DNA from: Tamlana sp. I1
GTDB taxonomy: Bacteria > Bacteroidota > Bacteroidia > Flavobacteriales > Flavobacteriaceae
Reading direction: 5' to 3'
DNA: 64,000 nt
Assembly (NCBI RefSeq): GCF_015355625.1
Contig: NZ_JACLAF010000005.1
Coordinates: 1 to 64,000, forward strand
How positions within the stretch are numbered: the first letter of the stretch is position 1; each line of letters starts with the position of its first letter. The notes beneath the pieces were generated by a model. That model was given only the letters and a program-made list of their open reading frames with translations. It was not told the origin of the DNA and ran no database searches. This document shows positions 25,703 through 34,688 of the stretch, piece by piece. The position numbers were made by a program, and so were the translations under genes.

Positions 25703-26203
25703 ATGTACGCAATTGTAGAGATAGCAGGGCATCAATTTAAAGTTGAAAAAGACCAAAGAGTTTTTGTTAACCGTTTACAAACTGAAGAAGGTAAGGAAGT
25801 TTCTTTCGATAATGTTCTTTTAGTTGGTGATGGTGACAATGTAACTGTAGGCGCCCCGGCTATAGACGGAGCTCAAGTAGGAGCAAAAGTCTTAAAACAC
25901 CTTAAAGGTGATAAAGTTATAGTTTTCAAAAAGAAAAGACGTAAAGGATACCGTGTTAAAAACGGTCACCGTCAATCTTTAACTGAAATTGTAATTGAAA
26001 GTATTACTGCTTCTGGAGCTAAGAAAGCTGCCCCAGCAAAAGCAGAGAAAAAAGCAGAGCCTAAGGCTGAAGCACCAAAAGTTGATGAATCTCAAGATTT
26101 GAGTAAATTAACTGTTTCTGAGTTGAAAACTTTAGCAAAAGAAAAAGGTGTTGAAGGAATTTCTTCAATGAAGAAAGCTGAATTAATCGCTGCTTTAAGT
26201 TAA
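25703..26203 (+). CDS. rplU: 50S ribosomal protein L21 with C-terminal extension
   Basis: Residues 1-103 are a normal bL21 (MYAIVEIAGHQFKVEKDQRV, then KKKRRKGYRVKNGHRQ). The gene continues for about 60 residues: a Lys/Ala/Pro/Glu linker (about 108-130) and a helical domain LSKLTVSELKTLAKEKGVEG..SMKKAELIAAL that looks like a Rho-N/SAP module, a small nucleic-acid-binding fold. Such extended L21 proteins occur in Bacteroidota. It precedes rpmA by 25 bp. Confidence 0.95.
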   Translation: MYAIVEIAGHQFKVEKDQRVFVNRLQTEEGKEVSFDNVLLVGDGDNVTVGAPAIDGAQVGAKVLKHLKGDKVIVFKKKRRKGYRVKNGHRQSLTEIVIESITASGAKKAAPAKAEKKAEPKAEAPKVDESQDLSKLTVSELKTLAKEKGVEGISSMKKAELIAALS

Positions 26204-26228
26204 TTTTAAAATCTAAAATCGAAATAAA

Positions 26229-26489
26229 ATGGCACATAAAAAAGGAGTCGGAAGTTCGAAGAATGGTAGAGAATCAGAATCGAAACGTTTAGGCGTTAAG
26301 ATTTTTGGTGGTCAAGCTGCATTAGCTGGGAACATTATCATAAGACAACGTGGTAACACACATCACCCAGGTGAAAATGTGTACCAAGGAAAAGATCATA
26401 CTTTACATGCCTATGTTGATGGTGTTGTAAAGTTTACTAAGAAAAAAGATAACAAATCTTACGTTTCTATCGAACCTTTCGAGGTTTAA
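26229..26489 (+). CDS. rpmA: 50S ribosomal protein L27
   Basis: 86 residues, full length. It starts [20 protein letters not shown], so the N-terminus that reaches the peptidyl-transferase centre is already exposed, without the cleaved extension found in Firmicutes. It is the second gene of the rplU operon and is followed by a strong terminator. Confidence 0.97.
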   Translation: MAHKKGVGSSKNGRESESKRLGVKIFGGQAALAGNIIIRQRGNTHHPGENVYQGKDHTLHAYVDGVVKFTKKKDNKSYVSIEPFEV

Positions 26490-26513
26490 GAAACAGTTCT
26501 TAAAGTACTAATT

Positions 26514-26544
26514 AAAGCCCTTTCTGTTTTCAGAAAGGGCTTTT
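26514..26544 (+). terminator. Intrinsic terminator of rplU-rpmA
   Basis: A perfect 13-bp stem, AAAGCCCTTTCTG with CAGAAAGGGCTTT, around a TTTT loop. Confidence 0.93.
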
Positions 26545-26651
26545 CTCGTTTACATACTTCACGTTTTTTTAATCTAAACATGTTATTAAAATGATGTTTT
26601 ATTAATGTTTGGCGCTTTATTTTACAGCTTTTTGTAATTTAAAAAAGCATT

Positions 26652-28220
26652 GTGAAATTTAATAAATACCTACTTTTAATTGTCTGCCTTGCTGTTGTGA
26701 AATTTGTTTATCCCCAAAAACAGACTTCAACTTCTCATAAAAACACAATCAATAAGATTAAAGAAGAACTTGCTAAAGCAGCGCATAAAAACGATTCTGT
26801 TAAAATGGCTGATGGCTATTTGCATCTCGCCGATTTTTATAAAAACTTAGGGTTAGATAGTGAAGCCTTAAAAAACTATAAAACTGCCCAGGAGCTTCAC
26901 GTTAAAAAAGACACTTTTTTTATTTATGCTAATAATAACATGGCAGCTATTCATCATAAATTAAAGGATTTTGATGAAGCCAAGGGGTACCTAAATGAAA
27001 GTGTTATGGCTTCAGAAAAAATAAATTTTAAAAAAGGTTTAGCTACAGCCAATACCTTATTAGGTGGTGTTTCCGAAAAACTTGGCGACTACGATAAAGC
27101 TTTGTCTTATCAATATTTAAGCTTAGATATTTTTAAAACGCTTAATGATAGTACTGGTCTTGCCATTACCAATGAAAATATTGGTAGTATTTATGAAGAT
27201 TTAGAAGACTATGATAAAGCCTATACTTACTTCAAAAAGGCATATGATTATGAGTCTAAAGAATCTTCAGACTTAAAAATTAATATTTTAAATAATTTAG
27301 GTGATGTTAATCGTAAACAAGGGCTTTACAAAAAATCTTTGGACTACACACAAGACGCGTTAAAACGAGCAAGGCGTACCCAAAATATCGAGCAGGAGGA
27401 AAGTGCGCTTAAAGATATGGCCAGAACCTATGCCGAAATGAAGGACTACCAAGAGGCTTATGGGTATTTATTTAAACAAAATGTTTTAAATGATGAAGCT
27501 TTTAAACGAAGAAATGCCGATTTGGTTAGTGCCATGCAAGTTTTGTACCATGTTAAAGAAAGGGAAGCCGAACTGAGCTTGCTTAATAAGCAAAATCAAA
27601 TAAATAAAACACGCCAGATTGCCATTTTAATAGCAAGCTTTGCTATGTTTTTAGTTTTTGTTGTTTGGTTAGTGTATCTAAAAAAACGAAAAAGACAAGA
27701 GCAAAAAATCTTAAAATACGAACAGCAAATTCTTCAAGCCGATTTAGAGATTAAAATTGCTGAAGAAGCTTCCTTAAAAAGAGAAATTGATACAAAAATT
27801 TCAGCACTTACAAATTACAGTTTAAATATTGCTCATAAAAACAAAATGCTCGCCAGTGTTTCTAAAACCCTTAGCCATTTAAAAAGTAGAAACGGAGAAT
27901 TTGTAAAGGCCAAAATTGAAGATTTGGCTAAAGAAATAGATTTTGATCTTGCTAGAGGAGATGAATGGACCGAACTTATGGGCTTTTTTGGTAAAATTCA
28001 TCCCGATTATTTCGAAAATTTAAAAGCGCAAGTTAACACCGAGTTGTCGGCATCAGAATTAAGACTTTGTATGTTATTACGCCTTAATTTGTCTTCAAAA
28101 GAAATTGCTTCCATACTTCATATTACACCCGATAGTGTTCGTATTGCTCGTTATAGACTTCGAAAAAAATTACCGCTTGATGCAAAGGCCGATTTGCAAG
28201 CCTATTTACTCAATTTATAG
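26652..28220 (+). CDS. TPR sensor-regulator with transmembrane helix and LuxR-type HTH
   Basis: 522 residues. A signal/anchor sequence (1-21) is followed by about six tetratricopeptide repeats (about 40-290; YDKALSYQYLSLDIFK, YDKAYTYFKKAYDYE), one membrane helix (about 318-337), a long coiled coil and a C-terminal HTH (about 455-520; SASELRLCMLLRLNLSSKEIASILHITPDSVRIARYRLRK, quoted only in part). The start is GTG at 26652. Such proteins in Bacteroidota sense a periplasmic signal and control a neighbouring uptake locus; the receptor and phytase genes directly downstream are the likely targets (inference). Confidence 0.82.
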   Translation: MKFNKYLLLIVCLAVVKFVYPQKQTSTSHKNTINKIKEELAKAAHKNDSVKMADGYLHLADFYKNLGLDSEALKNYKTAQELHVKKDTFFIYANNNMAAIHHKLKDFDEAKGYLNESVMASEKINFKKGLATANTLLGGVSEKLGDYDKALSYQYLSLDIFKTLNDSTGLAITNENIGSIYEDLEDYDKAYTYFKKAYDYESKESSDLKINILNNLGDVNRKQGLYKKSLDYTQDALKRARRTQNIEQEESALKDMARTYAEMKDYQEAYGYLFKQNVLNDEAFKRRNADLVSAMQVLYHVKEREAELSLLNKQNQINKTRQIAILIASFAMFLVFVVWLVYLKKRKRQEQKILKYEQQILQADLEIKIAEEASLKREIDTKISALTNYSLNIAHKNKMLASVSKTLSHLKSRNGEFVKAKIEDLAKEIDFDLARGDEWTELMGFFGKIHPDYFENLKAQVNTELSASELRLCMLLRLNLSSKEIASILHITPDSVRIARYRLRKKLPLDAKADLQAYLLNL

Positions 28221-28345
28221 TGGTGTTTATTTATTGTCACGCCAATGTTATCGACGTGTTAATGTTGCTATTCAATAACGCCATTTTTAGGGGCTAAGTT
28301 ACCTTTTGTTAATACACATTTTAAAAATAAACCACCCTTGAAAAT

Positions 28346-28353
28346 TAGTTTTG
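28346..28353 (+). promoter_or_regulatory. -7 box of the phytase-locus receptor gene
   Basis: TAGTTTTG fits TAnnTTTG and lies 21 bp before ATG 28375. It overlaps an in-frame TTG at 28351, which therefore cannot be the start. Confidence 0.6.
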
Positions 28354-28374
28354 TCTCAAACAATAAATAATAAA

Positions 28375-31212
28375 ATGATGAAAAAACAGTACGCATTATT
28401 ATTAACTATAATATGCTTTTCATTTTGGGGTTTTGCTCAAAATGGAAATATTCAAGGAAAAGTGATCGACGAAAATGGTTTGTCTGTTCCTTTTAGTAAC
28501 ATAATTATTGAAGATTTAAACAAAGGAAGTTTATCTGATGCCGACGGAAAATTTACCATTTTAGATGTGCCAGAAGGTAAACAAGCTGTAAAAGTAACTT
28601 ACATTGGGTATACAACAGGAGAAACTATGGTTAATGTTGTAGCCGGAAAAACAGTTGAAACTATAATTGTAATTAGACCTACATCGGTTACTTTAGATGA
28701 TGTTCTAATTACAGGCTACAACAGCGGGCAAGCCAAAGCTTTAAGCGCTCAAAAAAATAAAGCAAACATTACTAATATTGTGTCTACAGACCAAATTGGT
28801 AAATTCCCAGACTCTAATATTGGCGATGCCGTAAAGCGTATTCCTGGTATTACCATGCAGGTCGATCAAGGAGAAGCTAGAAACATTATTGTACGTGGTT
28901 TAGCACCACAATTAAACTCGGTAACTTTAAATGGAAGTCGTATTCCATCGGCAGAAGGTGATAACCGTAATGTACAAATGGATTTAATTCCTGCCGACAT
29001 GATTCAACTTATCGAGGTGAGTAAAGCAGTTACTCCAGATATGGATGCCGATGCTTTAGGTGGTTCTGTAAACTTAGTTACAAGAACATCACCAGAAGGT
29101 TTCAGATTATCTGCAACTGCTGGTTCTGGTGTTAACTTTATTTCTGGGAAAAGAATTTTAAACGGGTCATTTTTATTAGGTGATCGTAGTAAAAATGATA
29201 AATTCGGATGGATGCTTTCTGCCTCTATCAACGATAACGATTTTGGTTCTGATGATGTGGAAGCAGAATGGTCGAATGAATTTGAATATTTCAACGGAAC
29301 TGATGTTGAAGCAGTTGATGTAGATCCTTACACTAACGTTTTTGAGCAACGAGACTACATCGTACAACGTATTCGTAGAAGTTTCTCAGCAAACTTTGAT
29401 TACGATTTTGATGCTAATAACAGCATGTATTTAAAAACCATTTATAACTGGAGAGACGACCGTGAAAACCGTTATGTTCTAGAACATGGTATTTTAGATG
29501 GTGAAGATATCGAAATAGGTGATTTTGATATTGTTAACAATGTGCCTACACGTTTTCCAGTTGAAGTAAAAAGAGAAACTAAGGGTGGTATTGATAATAA
29601 CCGTAACAAAAACACACGTTTAGAGGACCAACGTATGCAAAACTACAGTTTAGGTGGTGATCACTTAGTTGGTAAGTTAAAAGTGGATTGGATGGCGTCG
29701 TATGCTAAGGCTTCAGAAGAGCGTTTAAACGAGCGTTATGCGGTATTTCAGTCGGAGTATATTATTAATAATGATGATTCTGATTCAAGATATCCGATTT
29801 TCACAGCAGCAAACCCTGCCGATGCCGATGATTTATCTAATTTCGAATATGATGAAATCACCGAAGAAAATCAATACACCGAAGAGCAAGACTTCAATAC
29901 CTTTTTAAATTTTGAATTGCCCGTAGATTTATTCGGTCAAGGTGACGGAACCATTAAATTTGGAGGTCGTGGTCGTTTTAAAAATAAAAGCAGAGATAAC
30001 AGCTTTTTTGAGAATGATTTAGAAGCACTGTACCCAACACTTGCCGATGTGCCTACACAAAATTTAACAGATCCAGATTATTTAGCGGGTAGTAAGTATA
30101 AAGCAGGTTATTTTGCTTCAAATGAATGGTTAGGGAGCTTAAATTTAAATGGAGGAGACCCTGTTCCAGATGAATATTTACGTGAGAATTTTGATGTAAG
30201 AGAAGATGTTTATGCTGCCTACATTATGGCACATCAAAAGTTAACTGAAAAATTAAGCGTTATTTTAGGGGTAAGAGTTGAAAACACCAACTTAACGGCA
30301 ACAGGTAACGAAATTGAAGATGAAGATACGTTTATTAGCGAAGTAACTAGAAAAAATTCATACACCAATGTGCTTCCTGGTGTGCATTTTAAATATGATG
30401 CTTCAGAGTCTACTGTATTGCGTTTTGCCTGGACGAACACTTTAGCGAGACCTAATTATGTGGATATTGTTCCTACGGTAGATATTGTTCATGGCGATTC
30501 TGAAATTTTCATTGGAAATCCAGACTTAAATCCAACAACTTCTATGAACTTCGATATCATGGCCGAACACTATTTTAAAAGTGTGGGTATCATCTCTGCA
30601 GGGGTGTTCTATAAAGACATTCATGATTTCATATATACTTCACAATATGAAACTGAAGATGATAACTTCGGAAATGGAACTACAGGTTATGATGTGTACC
30701 AACCTTTAAACGGCGATAAAGCTTCTGTTTTTGGAGTGGAATTCTCTATCCAACGTCAGTTAGACTTCTTGCCTGGTTTTGCTAAAAACTTTAGTGTTTA
30801 TGCAAATTATACTCATGTGTCATCAGATGCTGAAGGGATTAAAAATGAAGATGGGGATGAGCGTTCAGATTTGGATTTACCAAACACGTCACCAAATTTA
30901 GTTAATGGTTCTTTAGGGTATAGCGACAAAAAGTTTAGCGCCAGATTATCGGCAAACTTCTCTGATGCTTATATCGATGAAATTGGAGGAAATGCTTTTG
31001 AAGATAGATACTACGATCAGCAGTTTTTCTTAGACTTCAACGTTGGTTTTAACATCAATAAAAACTTAAGTGTTTATGCCGATTTAAATAACATAACTAA
31101 CCAACCTTTGCGTTATTTCCAAGGGCAAAAAGATAGAACTATGCAAGCCGAGTTTTATGGAAGACGTTTCACTTTTGGTATTAAATACGATTTATTTAAA
31201 AGAAAAAAATAA
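28375..31212 (+). CDS. TonB-dependent outer-membrane receptor (phytase locus)
   Basis: About 945 residues from ATG 28375. A signal peptide ending WGFAQ is followed by a carboxypeptidase-regulatory-like domain (about 25-110; GKVIDENGLSVPFSNIIIEDL), a plug (about 125-250; IGKFPDSNIGDAVKRIPGITMQ, RNIIVRGLAPQLNSVTLNG) and a 22-strand barrel ending GRRFTFGIKYDLFKRKK. It imports a ligand using TonB energy. The phytase gene 59 bp downstream suggests inositol phosphates or another phosphate compound (inference); no SusD partner is present. Confidence 0.93.
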   Translation: MMKKQYALLLTIICFSFWGFAQNGNIQGKVIDENGLSVPFSNIIIEDLNKGSLSDADGKFTILDVPEGKQAVKVTYIGYTTGETMVNVVAGKTVETIIVIRPTSVTLDDVLITGYNSGQAKALSAQKNKANITNIVSTDQIGKFPDSNIGDAVKRIPGITMQVDQGEARNIIVRGLAPQLNSVTLNGSRIPSAEGDNRNVQMDLIPADMIQLIEVSKAVTPDMDADALGGSVNLVTRTSPEGFRLSATAGSGVNFISGKRILNGSFLLGDRSKNDKFGWMLSASINDNDFGSDDVEAEWSNEFEYFNGTDVEAVDVDPYTNVFEQRDYIVQRIRRSFSANFDYDFDANNSMYLKTIYNWRDDRENRYVLEHGILDGEDIEIGDFDIVNNVPTRFPVEVKRETKGGIDNNRNKNTRLEDQRMQNYSLGGDHLVGKLKVDWMASYAKASEERLNERYAVFQSEYIINNDDSDSRYPIFTAANPADADDLSNFEYDEITEENQYTEEQDFNTFLNFELPVDLFGQGDGTIKFGGRGRFKNKSRDNSFFENDLEALYPTLADVPTQNLTDPDYLAGSKYKAGYFASNEWLGSLNLNGGDPVPDEYLRENFDVREDVYAAYIMAHQKLTEKLSVILGVRVENTNLTATGNEIEDEDTFISEVTRKNSYTNVLPGVHFKYDASESTVLRFAWTNTLARPNYVDIVPTVDIVHGDSEIFIGNPDLNPTTSMNFDIMAEHYFKSVGIISAGVFYKDIHDFIYTSQYETEDDNFGNGTTGYDVYQPLNGDKASVFGVEFSIQRQLDFLPGFAKNFSVYANYTHVSSDAEGIKNEDGDERSDLDLPNTSPNLVNGSLGYSDKKFSARLSANFSDAYIDEIGGNAFEDRYYDQQFFLDFNVGFNINKNLSVYADLNNITNQPLRYFQGQKDRTMQAEFYGRRFTFGIKYDLFKRKK

Positions 31213-31271
31213 TATATAAATAAGCCTAACCTTATTTTAAGAGATAAGGTTAGCTATTTAAAAATAAAATA

Positions 31272-32279
31272 ATGAAGAAATTACTTTTTATAGGATTACT
31301 AGCTACAGCATATGCATGCGATAAAAAATTACCAGAAATTGCTCCAGATGTTATTACAGAACATACGTTGCACGATTCTGACGATCCAGCCATTTGGGTA
31401 AACCCGAACGACGCAGCAAAAAGCATTGTTTTTGGAACCGATAAAGATACCGATGGGGCTATTTATGCCTTTGATTTAGATGGAAAAATTATAGAAGACA
31501 AAACAATTAGAGGATTGAAACGCCCTAATAATGTCGATTTAGAATATGGGTTTAAACTTAACGATTCTACCCAAACGGCTATAATTGCTTTTACAGAACG
31601 TGAACGTCAAAAATTACGTTTGTATTCAGTGCCAGATATGAAACCTTTAGATAATGGAGGGTATTCTGTTTTTACTGATGCTAAAGAGCCTGAGGCAAAT
31701 TTGCCAATGGGTGTGGCACTTTATAAATCGGCTAAAACTCAAAAAATATATGCTATAGTTGGACGAAAAAATGGTCCTGCCGATGGGTATTTACATCAAT
31801 ATGAATTGTCTAGCGATAGTTTAGGTGTGCAAGCAAAATTGGTAAGAGCATTTGGTAAGTTTAGCGGAAAAAAGGAAATAGAAGCTATTGCTGTTGATAA
31901 TAAAAATGGTTTCATTTATTATTCTGATGAAATGCATTGCATTCGAAAATATCATGCCGATCCAGAAAAAGGTAATGAAGAGGTTTCATGTTTTGGTGGC
32001 GTAACCTTTAAGAAAGATATTGAAGGTATTGCTATTGCCCAGTATGAAAATAAAGGATTCCTTATTGTGTCAAATCAGCAAGCCCATACGTTTAATATTT
32101 TCGATTTAGAAACCAACGCCTTTATTAAAGAACTTAATTTAGGAACCAAAGAAACCGATGGTTGCGATGTCACTACCGTAGCTTTAGGTGATAAATTTCC
32201 AAACGGATTATTTGTTTCTATGAATGATGAAAAGAATTTCTATTTTCATGATTTAGCCAAATTGAAATTATTAGAATAA
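31272..32279 (+). CDS. Beta-propeller phytase lipoprotein
   Basis: 335 residues. The lipoprotein signal ends ATAYAC (Cys16). The sequence then follows the beta-propeller phytase pattern: HDSDDPAIWVNP (calcium and phosphate site), IVFGTDKDTDGAIYAFDLDGK, RPNNVDLEYGF, KKEIEAIAVDNKNGFIYYSDE, KKDIEGIAIAQ and TDGCDVTTVALG. These enzymes release phosphate from phytate with calcium. Its lipid anchor suggests that it sits on the periplasmic or outer surface, next to the receptor encoded upstream. Confidence 0.92.
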   Translation: MKKLLFIGLLATAYACDKKLPEIAPDVITEHTLHDSDDPAIWVNPNDAAKSIVFGTDKDTDGAIYAFDLDGKIIEDKTIRGLKRPNNVDLEYGFKLNDSTQTAIIAFTERERQKLRLYSVPDMKPLDNGGYSVFTDAKEPEANLPMGVALYKSAKTQKIYAIVGRKNGPADGYLHQYELSSDSLGVQAKLVRAFGKFSGKKEIEAIAVDNKNGFIYYSDEMHCIRKYHADPEKGNEEVSCFGGVTFKKDIEGIAIAQYENKGFLIVSNQQAHTFNIFDLETNAFIKELNLGTKETDGCDVTTVALGDKFPNGLFVSMNDEKNFYFHDLAKLKLLE

Positions 32280-32343
32280 AGAACTCAGAGTAAACACGTT
32301 TAGTTTTTGTACCACATGATTTCACACCAATGTGGTTGAGTTT

Positions 32344-32390
32344 AGCCGAATAGTAACGGAATAACCTTTCGTTTTATTCGGCTTTTTTTA
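32344..32390 (+). terminator. Intrinsic terminator of the phytase locus
   Basis: AGCCGAATA (32344-32352) pairs with TATTCGGCT (32375-32383), with extra pairing AACG/CGTT inside, followed by a T run. Confidence 0.85.
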
Positions 32391-32403
32391 TGATAAAAGG
32401 CTG

Positions 32404-34665
32404 TTAAAAGGGATAACCAATGGCAAAGTTTAAAACCGATTCCTGTGTTTCAAAGGTATAACGTTCTCCTTTTGGTAAAGAAGGGTCGTGAAATGGCGTT
32501 GCCAAATCAAAGCGAATAACAAAACCTTGAACATCTACACGTACGCCAACACCAACTCCCATACCTAATTCTTGAATAAAGGATTTTGAGAAAGTTCCGC
32601 CTGGTAGTGAAGGATTATCTTCAGAATTCCAAATGTTTCCAGCATCTACAAAGGCAGCGCCTTTAAAGAAAGAATAAATAGGGAAGCGGTATTCTACGTT
32701 AGCTTCTAATCGAATATTTCCTGTTTGATCATGGTAGGAGCCGTCGTTGCTAGTTCCGTTATAAGTTCCAGGGCCTAGCGATCTAATTCTAAAAGCACGT
32801 ACACTATACGGGCCGCCAGAAAAGTATTGTTTTATGTTGGGTAATAAAACCGAGTTGCCATAGGGGATGCCGTAACCACCAAAGAGTCGTGAGGCTATAA
32901 CATGCTCTTCATTAAATTTGTGATGAAAATAGACGTCTAAATCTAATTTAGCAAACTGAGCATATTCTAAACCTAGCACTTTGTTGGGCGTACCATCTTC
33001 ATTTTTTTTGTTAAACAAACTAAGCAAATTTCCTGCTACCTCGAATTTTGTGTTCACATAAATTTGATTTGTTTTACGAGTTTCTAATAAACCATTATAG
33101 GTATAGCCAAAGGTGAGGCCGCTTATAAATTCTTGTTCAAAACTGTCGGCCAGATAAGGGTTGTTATCTAGAATAAGCTGAAAATCATCAGAGATATTAG
33201 ATGGTTTTGTATAGCTTAAAGATATGGGGTTAATGTCGTAGGTTATAAATTTATTTGCATTCCAAGTGTAGCCAAAAAGTGCTGTATAAGATAATAAATC
33301 GTAGTAGCCTTTTCGGTTTAAATAATCTAAACTTAAAGAGGTTCTTGTTTTCGGAATGTCGTATTTAAAAAAATGAGAGCCTACTTTTATAGGGAAAATA
33401 ATGCGCGGAAAAGCAACTTCGCCACTAATAGAAAATTGTGTACTGCTTAATTTGGGCTCATCGCTGCCCCTTGTAAACTGCGATTCATAAGAAAATTTGG
33501 TGCTTAGTTTTAAAACTTCCCCACCTTTAAATAAATTTCGATTAAGAAAAGAAACAGCAACCGCTGGACCTGTAAAGTTATTCGATTTGGTTACCGCCTG
33601 GAATTCAGTTTGTATGGCTCTTTTATTAAGCGGCGATAAGTAAATGTTTGCTTCAAGTTCCCCGATACTGTCCGTAAGCGCAGAATCTATTTCTTTGTAC
33701 TGTATGTTTACAAATTTATAGGTTCCTATTTGAGATAAGCGTCTGGCTGTATTTTTAGAGGTTTCAGCGTTGTAATATTGTCCTTTGGATAAGGTTATAA
33801 AGGGGTCAAGATATTTTAGCTTGAAAAACAATTCATCTTGGTAATAGTTTTTATCCTCGTATATTTCGGCTTGAGTTGTATCTGTTTTTATATTGTAATG
33901 CGGGTAAACATTTACTTTAGATATTTTATAAGGAACAATAGCTTGTTTAGGGGTTTCTTCCTTAAGTTTTAAATATAAATCGAATCGTTTGTTTTTATAT
34001 TTATTGGTATCGGCTTCAAATAAAATATAACGTTCATTAAAGTTATAATACCCTTTTTTCTTTAAATACACATCAATGCGTTTACGCTCTATTTGCATTA
34101 GTGGCAAATCAAAACGAATGTCTTTTTTTAAAACAGTATTTTTAACGCTTTCTTCTATTTTTTTAGAAATAGGATTAGGTAAGCTATCTAAAGTGAAAGT
34201 TTCCATGCGGTAGGGGCTGTCAACTTTTACTTTATACGCTACGGAAACTTCATCATCTTTTTCAATGAATTCCGATGAGGCAGAACTGTAAAAATAACCT
34301 CTATTGTCAAGTCTATTTAGAAATAAATTTTCAACGTCGTATGGCTTTACATCACTTTGGTAAACAGGTTCTTCACCAAACTTTTTATTAAGCCATGTAT
34401 AAATAAAACTCGGGTGTATTTTTTGACTTTGATAGTAATAATAAAGTCCGAAATATGCACCTAATATTTTGGTGTTAGGTTTGGGAGCAATTACAGATTC
34501 CAGATTCTCTTTAATTAGTTTTTTTTCTTTTATTAAAGAGTCAGTTTCAATTTCAAGGGTGGCACCAGTGTACAGCCTTTCACCCTCCGGAAAGTGTTTT
34601 GCAACATTACACGCAAGTAATATTGCCATTAAAAGTAATAAGACTAATATATTTTTAAACGACAT
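32404..34665 (-). CDS. tamL: TamL: BamA/TamA-family outer-membrane lipoprotein
   Basis: 753 residues. The signal ends AILLAC (Cys19), so the protein is a lipoprotein, which separates Bacteroidota TamL from proteobacterial TamA. POTRA-type domains fill about 25-370, and the Omp85 barrel (about 380-753) has the lid motif GGPYSVRAFRIRSLGPG and a C-terminus ending NFAIGYPF. With TamB it moves certain proteins or lipids to the outer membrane. Its start is 23 bp after the tamB stop, so both are one operon. Confidence 0.9.
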   Translation of the reverse strand: MSFKNILVLLLLMAILLACNVAKHFPEGERLYTGATLEIETDSLIKEKKLIKENLESVIAPKPNTKILGAYFGLYYYYQSQKIHPSFIYTWLNKKFGEEPVYQSDVKPYDVENLFLNRLDNRGYFYSSASSEFIEKDDEVSVAYKVKVDSPYRMETFTLDSLPNPISKKIEESVKNTVLKKDIRFDLPLMQIERKRIDVYLKKKGYYNFNERYILFEADTNKYKNKRFDLYLKLKEETPKQAIVPYKISKVNVYPHYNIKTDTTQAEIYEDKNYYQDELFFKLKYLDPFITLSKGQYYNAETSKNTARRLSQIGTYKFVNIQYKEIDSALTDSIGELEANIYLSPLNKRAIQTEFQAVTKSNNFTGPAVAVSFLNRNLFKGGEVLKLSTKFSYESQFTRGSDEPKLSSTQFSISGEVAFPRIIFPIKVGSHFFKYDIPKTRTSLSLDYLNRKGYYDLLSYTALFGYTWNANKFITYDINPISLSYTKPSNISDDFQLILDNNPYLADSFEQEFISGLTFGYTYNGLLETRKTNQIYVNTKFEVAGNLLSLFNKKNEDGTPNKVLGLEYAQFAKLDLDVYFHHKFNEEHVIASRLFGGYGIPYGNSVLLPNIKQYFSGGPYSVRAFRIRSLGPGTYNGTSNDGSYHDQTGNIRLEANVEYRFPIYSFFKGAAFVDAGNIWNSEDNPSLPGGTFSKSFIQELGMGVGVGVRVDVQGFVIRFDLATPFHDPSLPKGERYTFETQESVLNFAIGYPF

Positions 34666-34688
34666 ATTTAAGTTGATTCAATTTTTTG

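Noticed and set aside
28351-28375. TTG start for the phytase-locus receptor
   Set aside because: The TTG lies inside the -7 box; ATG 28375 begins a proper signal peptide.
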